From positions 62,001-126,000 of the forward strand of contig SUGL01000001.1 of NCBI GenBank assembly GCA_004963905.1: a stretch of DNA of 64,000 bases, read 5' to 3'. Below the pieces are notes generated by a model, which worked only from the letters and a program-made list of their open reading frames with translations, was not told the origin of the DNA and made no database searches. Made by a program: the position numbers and the translations under genes. Numbering within the stretch: position 1 is the stretch's first letter; the number at the start of each line of letters is the position of its first letter. Of the stretch, positions 58,665 through 64,000 are shown in pieces. This DNA is from Mesorhizobium sp. (GTDB lineage Bacteria; Pseudomonadota; Alphaproteobacteria; Rhizobiales; Rhizobiaceae).

Positions 58665-59711
58665 TCAAGCCACCCAGCGCGAGAACAGCGAGGTCGACAG
58701 CGCGCGACCGGCCGATTTCTCGCGGATGATCAGCTCACCGGATTCGACCATGCCGCCCATTCCGGCGAAGGTATCGCGCATCAGCGCGTGGATGGCGAAG
58801 AACGAAGCTCGGATCGAATAGGCGGTGAGAACCACCGCAATCGGCTTCGGCGTCAGGATTGAGCGGCAGAGGTCGGCGAGGCCCGGCAGATCCTCGAACA
58901 ATTGCCAGACCTCGCCTTTTGGACCGCGGCCATAGGCGGGCGGATCGAAGAGCACGATGTCGTAGCGGCTGCCGCGGCGCTCCTCGCGCTCGGCGAATTT
59001 CACCGCATCCTCGACGATCCAGCGTATCGGCTTGTCGGAGAGGCCGGCCATCTCCTGGTTCTCGCGCGCCCAGCCGATCGCCTTCTTCGAGGCGTCGACA
59101 TGGGTGACCTCGGCGCCGGCGCGCGCCGCCACCAGCGAGGCAAGCCCGGTATAGCCGAAGAGGTTCAGCACCTTGACCGGACGCCTGGCCGCCGCGATCA
59201 GCCCGGCAATGTGGTCCCAGTGCGAGGCCTGCTCGGGAAAGACGCCGACATGGCGGAACGAGGTGAAGCGGCCGAGATAGTCGATGCCGTCATGCTTCAT
59301 CGGCCAGGTCTCGCCGAGCGGCGTTTTTGGAAAACGCCAGCGGCCGATGCCTTCTTCGTCGGTGTCGCCGGTGAAGATGGCGTCGGCGCGCTCCCATTCC
59401 TTCGCGGGAAGCGCTCGCTGCCAGATCGCCTGGCCCTCCGGACGCACGATGCGGTAGGGGCCGTACTGCTCCAGTTTTTCCCCGGCGCCGCTGTCCAGCA
59501 GCGCGTAGTCGGCATTGGGCGCGACCTCGAGGATCAGCGGCAGACGCTCGGCGGGCAGCGGACCCTCGCGGCGCGCAAGAGGACGCGGCGCTGGTTTCTG
59601 CTCCTGGCGATCGGCGGGCGAGGCGCTAATTCCGCGCGGCAACTGGCCGGAGCCGGGTTTCGCTGGCTGGCGAGGGCGGTTGTCGCGGTTTCGGTCGCGA
59701 AAGGACTTCAA
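58665..59711 (-). CDS. Class I SAM-dependent RNA methyltransferase (RlmI-like)
   Basis: 348 residues from TTG at 59711, a start supported by GGAG seven bases upstream and by the conserved domain beginning soon after. A Pro/Arg-rich N-terminus leads to LILEVAPNADYALLDSGAGE. The Rossmann methyltransferase has VLNLFGYTGLASLVAARAGA, VTHVDASKKAIGWARENQ and DIVLFDPPAYGRGPKGE. Similar to 23S rRNA m5C methyltransferases of the COG1092 group; a PUA domain is not evident. Reading frames further upstream overlap the divergent regulator and are rejected. Confidence 0.85.
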   Translation of the reverse strand: MKSFRDRNRDNRPRQPAKPGSGQLPRGISASPADRQEQKPAPRPLARREGPLPAERLPLILEVAPNADYALLDSGAGEKLEQYGPYRIVRPEGQAIWQRALPAKEWERADAIFTGDTDEEGIGRWRFPKTPLGETWPMKHDGIDYLGRFTSFRHVGVFPEQASHWDHIAGLIAAARRPVKVLNLFGYTGLASLVAARAGAEVTHVDASKKAIGWARENQEMAGLSDKPIRWIVEDAVKFAEREERRGSRYDIVLFDPPAYGRGPKGEVWQLFEDLPGLADLCRSILTPKPIAVVLTAYSIRASFFAIHALMRDTFAGMGGMVESGELIIREKSAGRALSTSLFSRWVA

Positions 59712-59835
59712 GAAAAATCTCCGGAACGGCAGGCCGCTTTTGGCATAGGCCCTCCGCCTTCGCAACCGGATGGTCCGGCGCCGTTCTGCCGCGAAGCGAT
59801 GGACCTCGCCCAAAGAAACGGGCAAATCTCCGGTC

Positions 59836-60546
59836 ATGTCCCGTTCCGAACGCCTGCTCGATCTCATTCAGATCCTGCGCCGACATCGCCGGCCGGTGAG
59901 CGGCCGCACGCTTGCCGGCGAGATGGGCGTGTCGATCCGCACGCTTTATCGCGACATCGCGACGCTGCAGGGACAGGGTGCGCCGATCGAGGGCGAGGCG
60001 GGACTGGGCTATGTGCTGAAGCCCGGCTTCATGCTGCCGCCACTGATGTTCACAGACGAGGAGATCGAGGCGATCGTGCTCGGCTCGCGCTGGGTGGCCA
60101 AGCAGCCGGACAAGCGGCTGGCCGCGGCCGCGACGAACGCACTGTCGAAGATCGCGGCAGTGCTGCCGGACGATCTGCGCGAGGATCTCGATGCCACGAC
60201 GCTGCTGGTCGGGCCGGGTTCAGCGGGTGTCGAGGCGATCGACCTCGGTGTGGTTCGGCAGGCGATCCGCAACGAGCGCAAGCTCGGCTTTCTCTACCGC
60301 GACGCCGGCGGCGCCGCGTCGGAGCGCATGGTCTGGCCGTTCGCGCTCGGTTTCTTCGAAAAGGTGCGGGTTATGGTGGCGTGGTGCGAGATGCGCCAGG
60401 ATTTCCGGCATTTCCGCACCGACCGCATGTCTTGCCTCGCCGTCACCGATATCCGTTATCCGCGCCGTCGCCAGACAATGCTCAAGGAATGGCGGACGAC
60501 GCTCGACAAACCGGGCCGGAACGCGCCGGGAGACTCCGCCGGTTGA
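59836..60546 (+). CDS. YafY-type WYL-domain transcriptional regulator
   Basis: 236 residues. The N-terminal winged helix reads RRPVSGRTLAGEMGVSIRTL, with YRDIATLQGQGAPIEGEAG; the ligand-binding WYL domain has VRQAIRNERKLGFLYRDAGG and ERMVWPFALGFFEKVRVMVA. The start at 59836 is the first Met after the divergent gene. The product probably represses the VOC protein gene downstream through the palindrome at 60550-60572. Confidence 0.9.
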   Translation: MSRSERLLDLIQILRRHRRPVSGRTLAGEMGVSIRTLYRDIATLQGQGAPIEGEAGLGYVLKPGFMLPPLMFTDEEIEAIVLGSRWVAKQPDKRLAAAATNALSKIAAVLPDDLREDLDATTLLVGPGSAGVEAIDLGVVRQAIRNERKLGFLYRDAGGAASERMVWPFALGFFEKVRVMVAWCEMRQDFRHFRTDRMSCLAVTDIRYPRRRQTMLKEWRTTLDKPGRNAPGDSAG

Positions 60547-60549
60547 TGG

Positions 60550-60572
60550 CTGCTGCCAGAATCTGACAGCAG
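60550..60572. promoter_or_regulatory. Near-perfect 23-bp palindrome between the regulator and VOC genes
   Basis: CTGCTGCCAGA-A-TCTGACAGCAG, one mismatched pair in 11. It begins four bases after the regulator stop codon and ends 44 bp before the VOC start. Best candidate operator for the WYL regulator. Confidence 0.65.
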
Positions 60573-60616
60573 TATCGTCTAGGGTCACCAAGGTTCAAAC
60601 ATCTTGGAGATCAGAC

Positions 60617-60988
60617 ATGACCACGCCCAATTTCGTCATCCTCTATGTCGACAGCCCGGAACGGAGCGGTGCGTTCTACGCTTCGCTGCTCGGGCGCGAG
60701 CCGGTCGAATCCTCGCCCACCTTTGTCATGTTCGTGCTCGACAAAGGCTTCAAGCTCGGCCTTTGGTCGCGACACACCGTCGAACCGGCGGCAGCCGCGG
60801 CGGGCGGAGGCGGCGAGCTGGTGCTTGCTGTCGACAACGCAGCTGCGGTCGACGCCACACATTCCGATTGGACCGGGCACGGGCTGAAAATCCTGCAGGC
60901 GCCGACCGACATGGATTTCGGCCGCACCTTCGTCGCGCTCGATCCGGATGGTCATCGGCTGCGGGTTTATTGGCCGAATGAGCAGTAG
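60617..60988 (+). CDS. VOC-family (glyoxalase/bleomycin-resistance-like) protein
   Basis: 123-residue vicinal-oxygen-chelate fold protein. It starts MTTPNFVILYVDSPERSGAF, with YASLLGREPVESS, FKLGLWSRHT and FVALDPDGHRLRVYWP as family elements. Metal ligands are incomplete (few His/Glu at canonical places), so it may bind rather than convert its ligand, as in antibiotic or phenazine-binding EhpR-like proteins. Paired with a WYL regulator. Its TAG stop lies within a GCAGTAG heptad array. Confidence 0.88.
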   Translation: MTTPNFVILYVDSPERSGAFYASLLGREPVESSPTFVMFVLDKGFKLGLWSRHTVEPAAAAAGGGGELVLAVDNAAAVDATHSDWTGHGLKILQAPTDMDFGRTFVALDPDGHRLRVYWPNEQ

Positions 60989-61059
60989 GCAGTAGGCAGT
61001 AGGATGTGAGGTTCCTTGATGCCTTATTGCCTAATCCCTACTGCCCAATCCCTACTGCC
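60982..61059. repeat. Heptad repeat array 3 (GCAGTAG unit) with inverted arm
   Basis: Three tandem GCAGTAG at 60982-61002 and complementary CTACTGCC units at 61038-61059. The left TAG ends the VOC gene; the right arm supplies the TAG of the ornithine cyclodeaminase gene on the other strand. Confidence 0.85.
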
Positions 61060-62023
61060 TTGCACTGAGCGCCTTGTAGACGGCGATGCCGGCGGCGAGG
61101 TCCTCGAGCGCGGCACCGACCGACTTGAACAGCGTGATCTCGCTGTCGTCTTGCCGGCCTTGCTTCTCGCCGCGTGCGAGCTCGTGCAGATCGGCAATAA
61201 TGGCCTCCGGCTTCAGCACGCCGGAGGCCAATGGCTGGACGATGTCGCCGGCCTCCTTGGTGGCGCCGGCGCGGGTGTCGACATAGACGCGGGCGCGGGA
61301 AATCGCGTCGTCGTCGCTCTCGCGCATCTGCGGCGTGAAGCCGCCGACGAGGTCGACATGGGCGCCCGGCTTCAGCAGCGCGCCCTTGATCAGCGGCGTG
61401 GTCGAGATCGTGGCCGACGAGACGATGTCCGCCTCGCCAAGCTCGGCTCCGAGGTCGCTGGCCGCGCTCGCCGGAAGGCCCTCGGCGCGGAGTGCGCTCG
61501 CCACCTTTTCGGCATTGGCCGGCGTGCGGTTCCAGATGCGGATCGATTTGACGGGTCTCACCGCCGAATGCGCTTTGGCGAGGAAGGACGACAGCGCGCC
61601 GGCGCCTACCACCAGCAGCCGCGAGGCATCCTCGCGAGCGAGATAGGAGGCGGCGAGCGCCGAGGCGCAGGCGGTCCGCCATTGGGTCAGCCGCTGGCCG
61701 TCGATCAGCGCTTCCGGCTCGCCCGTCACGCCGTCGAGCAGCAGATAGAGGCCCATCACCGCCGGCTTGCCGATGGCGTTGTTGTCCGGCGAGACGGTGA
61801 CGATCTTGACGCCGATATGGCCGCCGGCCGAGCTGCCCGCTGCGTTGAAGTCGGTCCAGGCCGGCATCAACAAAAGCGTCGAGGCGGCGCCATCCGGCCG
61901 CTCCACCGCGTGGTGATGGCGCACCGGCTGCACGGCGCCGTCGCGGAAGGCGATGCGCAGCGTCTCGACCAGCCCTGGAAAGGTCAGAGCGTGATCGACC
62001 TCGGCGGCCGAGATGGTCAGCAT
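61052..62023 (-). CDS. Ornithine cyclodeaminase / mu-crystallin family protein
   Basis: 323-residue NAD(P)-dependent enzyme. N-terminal MLTISAAEVDHALTFPGLVE, then GLYLLLDGVTGEPEALIDGQ-RLTQWRTACASALAA, cofactor motif VVGAGALSSFLAKAH, and AHVDLVGGFTPQMRE. The family includes ornithine cyclodeaminase and delta-1-pyrroline-2-carboxylate or ketimine reductases; sequence alone does not separate them. It is the last of the leftward group after lapA. Confidence 0.88.
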   Translation of the reverse strand: MLTISAAEVDHALTFPGLVETLRIAFRDGAVQPVRHHHAVERPDGAASTLLLMPAWTDFNAAGSSAGGHIGVKIVTVSPDNNAIGKPAVMGLYLLLDGVTGEPEALIDGQRLTQWRTACASALAASYLAREDASRLLVVGAGALSSFLAKAHSAVRPVKSIRIWNRTPANAEKVASALRAEGLPASAASDLGAELGEADIVSSATISTTPLIKGALLKPGAHVDLVGGFTPQMRESDDDAISRARVYVDTRAGATKEAGDIVQPLASGVLKPEAIIADLHELARGEKQGRQDDSEITLFKSVGAALEDLAAGIAVYKALSARQ

Positions 62024-62048
62024 GGAAGGCTCCGTAGCGGCACGCTGT

Positions 62049-62381
62049 TCAGTTCGTGGGCTTGGGCAGCACCGGCCCTTTCGGCGCCGCGGGCGCGCGG
62101 CTCACGGCCTGGCGCAGGTTCTCGGCCTCCAGGCCGCGCTGGCGCGCGAGCTTGCGGTAGCGGCCCTGCTTCACCCAGGTCGCCATGCTGCCAACGACCA
62201 TGCCGACGGCCAGAGCCAGGAACAGGAAGATGAAAAGCGGCAAGTTCAGCGTCAGCGCCGGATTACCGGGATGGAACGGGTCGAGCGTGAAGGCGACCGG
62301 CCCGCGGTTGGCGACGGCAAGCGCAATCAGGATGATGGCCAGCGGCACGAAGACCACGACGAGCACGAAGCGATTGAACAT
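62049..62381 (-). CDS. lapA: LapA-domain (DUF1049) membrane protein
   Basis: 110-residue inner-membrane protein with two hydrophobic helices (about 5-24 and 45-68), GPVAFTLDPFHPGNPALTLN between them and a cytoplasmic basic tail with YRKLARQRGLEAENLRQA. LapA acts with LapB in control of lipopolysaccharide assembly in enterics; the alphaproteobacterial role is less clear. Start follows GGAGATCTG. Its place downstream of ihfB is the common arrangement. Confidence 0.88.
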   Translation of the reverse strand: MFNRFVLVVVFVPLAIILIALAVANRGPVAFTLDPFHPGNPALTLNLPLFIFLFLALAVGMVVGSMATWVKQGRYRKLARQRGLEAENLRQAVSRAPAAPKGPVLPKPTN

Positions 62382-62412
62382 CAGATCTCCATGGAGAGGC
62401 GGTTTGAAGCGC

Positions 62413-62457
62413 GCATGTCCTTGTCCCGAAACCGGCCTCCACTTTCGGGAGACATGC
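62413..62457. repeat. Palindromic repeat, family B, copy 2
   Basis: GCATGTC...CCCGAAA and TTTCGGGA-GACATGC are complementary arms around CCGGCCTCCAC. It lies between ihfB and lapA. Confidence 0.7.
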
Positions 62458-62498
62458 TTTGAGCGCCCAGACGTCGTTTCGACCCGCCGGCGCGGCGC

Positions 62499-62783
62499 CT
62501 ATTTGCCGCCGTTCAGCCGTTCGCGCAACTCCTTGCCGGTCTTGAAGAACGGCACCCACTTCTCCTCGACCTCGACGGATTCGCCGGTGCGCGGGTTGCG
62601 GCCGGTGCGAGCGGGGCGGTTTTTCACCGAAAAGGCACCGAAACCGCGCAGCTCGACCCTGTTGCCTTCGGCAAGCGCGTCGGTGATCTCGTCAAAGATG
62701 GCGCCGACGATGTTTTCGACGTCGCGCAGGAAAAGATGCGGGTTGCGTGCAGCAATGATCTGCACAAGTTCGGATTTGATCAT
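62499..62783 (-). CDS. ihfB: Integration host factor beta subunit
   Basis: 94-residue HU/IHF-fold DNA-bending protein. It starts [20 protein letters not shown]. The DNA-binding arm reads [20 protein letters not shown], the HU/IHF signature, ending [23 protein letters not shown] and the N-terminal length favour IhfB over HU. It pairs with IhfA encoded elsewhere. sppA lies 78 bp upstream on the same strand. Confidence 0.93.
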   Translation of the reverse strand: MIKSELVQIIAARNPHLFLRDVENIVGAIFDEITDALAEGNRVELRGFGAFSVKNRPARTGRNPRTGESVEVEEKWVPFFKTGKELRERLNGGK

Positions 62784-62861
62784 GAGAACGTTCCCCGTAA
62801 ACCACTGCGGTCAAATTATCAGGATGATTTTATTGCTTTTTTGGCTCGTCCCAACGGCTTG

Positions 62862-63815
62862 TCAAGGGTGCCAGACTGAAACGAGACCGTCAAGAAACAA
62901 GCGGTCGGCGCCAAGCTCGTGAATGACATCGGCGCCGGCGTCCGGCAGGCCGAGCGCACTGGCGACGGCTTTGGTCATGCTTTTCGAAAACAGGTAGCCG
63001 CGCCCCTCTGTGTTCTTCCATTCGACGACCTTGAGCTTGCTGTCGACGCCTTTGGTCGCCAGCCAGCCGATCGCCTCGGTCTCGCCGCCGACCGCGTCGA
63101 CAAGGTGATTGCCGAGTGCCTGGCGGCCGGTGAAGATCGAACCGTCGGCCAGCGCCAGCGCCTGCTCATGCGTCATTTTGCGCCGCTCGGCGACGATGCC
63201 GACGAACCAGTCATAGCTGTCGAGAATGAGCTTGCGCACCATGGCGCGCTCGTCGTCATTGGTCGGCTTGAAAGGCGAGGGCGAAGCCTTGAGCGGCGAG
63301 GATTTCACTTCCTCGAGCTTGATGCCGAGCTTGTCCATCAGGCCGCTGACATCGGGATACTGGATCAGCACGCCGATCGAGCCGACGATCGAGGTCTGAC
63401 GGGCAACGATGTGGTCGGCCGCGCTTGCGATCATGTAGCCGGCCGATGCCGCCAGCGTGCCGACCTCGGCCACGACAGGCTTGTCGGCGGCAAGCTTGCG
63501 CACTTCCTCATAGATCGACTCGCCGCCGACCGTGGTGCCTCCGGGCGAATCGATCGACAGGATGACGCCTTTCACGGTCGGCGATTTGCGGATCGTCTCC
63601 AGCCTTTTGATCAGCTCCTCGTCCTCGGTGATGGTGCCTTCGATCTTGACCTTGGCGATGTGATCGACCGCCTGGCCGGCAAAATCCTCGTCATAAACCC
63701 ATGCCGAAAAGGCGATCAGCGCCGCCGCCAGAACCACAAACGCGGCCACGCGCCAGAACGTCAGCTTGCGGCGCAAGCGGCGGCGGTCGATCAGGTCGTC
63801 GGCTCTCATTGCCAT
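62862..63815 (-). CDS. sppA: Signal peptide peptidase SppA (36-kDa type)
   Basis: 317-residue membrane-anchored serine protease that degrades cleaved signal peptides. One helix (about 23-45, FWRVAAFVVLAAALIAFSAW) anchors the S49 domain. VKGVILSIDSPGGTTVGGES, EVGTLAASAGYMIASAADHI with the nucleophile Ser, and TSIVGSIGVLIQYPDVSG are diagnostic. ATG at 63815 is preferred to a GTG four codons earlier because GAGG lies seven bases before it. Confidence 0.93.
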   Translation of the reverse strand: MAMRADDLIDRRRLRRKLTFWRVAAFVVLAAALIAFSAWVYDEDFAGQAVDHIAKVKIEGTITEDEELIKRLETIRKSPTVKGVILSIDSPGGTTVGGESIYEEVRKLAADKPVVAEVGTLAASAGYMIASAADHIVARQTSIVGSIGVLIQYPDVSGLMDKLGIKLEEVKSSPLKASPSPFKPTNDDERAMVRKLILDSYDWFVGIVAERRKMTHEQALALADGSIFTGRQALGNHLVDAVGGETEAIGWLATKGVDSKLKVVEWKNTEGRGYLFSKSMTKAVASALGLPDAGADVIHELGADRLFLDGLVSVWHP

Positions 63816-64000
63816 TGTCAGCCTCACAATCGGTGGGAAAAGACGCTTTTAAAGCAAGCGCCCACGCGCCGCTACCGTTTCCTGCCAGTCGCGATCCCGG
63901 CGATGGACGTTGACGGCGACCTCACGAAAAATTAACGCAGCCGGGCCCTATCTGCTATGAAAGGCTGGCAGTTCAGCCGAATTCGTCCTAGTCGTGCGGT
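63816..64000. other. Upstream region of sppA, no gene visible
   Basis: 185 bp without a supported gene. A short hairpin GGCTG-GCAGTT-CAGCC lies at 63963-63978. The gene that precedes sppA is outside the window. Confidence 0.6.

Noticed and set aside
1..64000. tRNA, rRNA or riboswitch genes
   Set aside because: Reading both strands I found no cloverleaf with a GGTTCGAATCC-type arm and CCA end, no rRNA-like stretch and no recognisable riboswitch core. A covariance-model scan would be decisive.

Overview
The window looks like chromosomal DNA of a rhizobial alphaproteobacterium, most likely Mesorhizobium or a close Phyllobacteriaceae relative. The basis is uniformly high GC, a phnGHIJ carbon-phosphorus lyase operon with divergent phnF, an OlsB-type ornithine-lipid acyltransferase, a CysG-DUF2849-CysI-CysH-DUF934 sulfur operon, a probable alpha-r7-type sRNA beside polA, and several families of short intergenic palindromic repeats. 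This assignment is by pattern recognition only. I see no tRNA, rRNA, IS element, prophage or CRISPR array.

Layout. 1-4000: leftward phnG-phnH-phnI-phnJ (phnJ cut by the window edge) and rightward phnF; the promoter between them carries a PhoB-type box and a PhnF-type operator. 4001-4527: a nest of palindromic repeats and a fragment duplicated from the end of the next gene. 4528-13302: a leftward sugar or sugar-acid catabolic cluster (UxaA-type dehydratase, aldo/keto reductase, ribose-type ABC transporter, zinc dehydrogenase) with a divergent GntR regulator that has two helix-turn-helix domains. 13404-16643: periplasmic copper handling (DUF2946, PCu(A)C, YcnI, CopC-CopD). 16744-18168: 6-phosphogluconate dehydrogenase. 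18428-27283: a LacI repressor and a divergent sugar operon (CUT1 ABC transporter, TIM-barrel isomerase, Gfo/Idh/MocA oxidoreductase, aldo/keto reductase), with identical repressor sites before both transcripts. 27402-28041: Zur and a repeat.

28059-37616: polA, the sRNA candidate, an M20 peptidase, a short RNase D, several small proteins and a class A penicillin-binding protein. 37679-43268: an SDR, a frameshifted quinone oxidoreductase with divergent AraC regulator, a Kef-type antiporter and a baeRF/host-attachment protein. 43269-48134: the sulfite/APS reduction operon. 48213-53594: GMC oxidoreductase, PfpI, grpE, a TRIC-type channel and olsB, which has a clear Pho box. 53781-64000: hybrid histidine kinase, acuI, lspA, two RNA methyltransferases, a WYL regulator with its VOC target, an ornithine cyclodeaminase homologue, lapA, ihfB and sppA.

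How it fits together. Two separate loci, phosphonate use and ornithine-lipid synthesis, carry PhoB-like boxes, so the window covers part of a phosphate-starvation regulon. Three sugar regulators have recognisable symmetric sites at the promoters they would be expected to control. Repeat families are concentrated at the 3' ends of genes and several supply the gene's own TAG stop codon.
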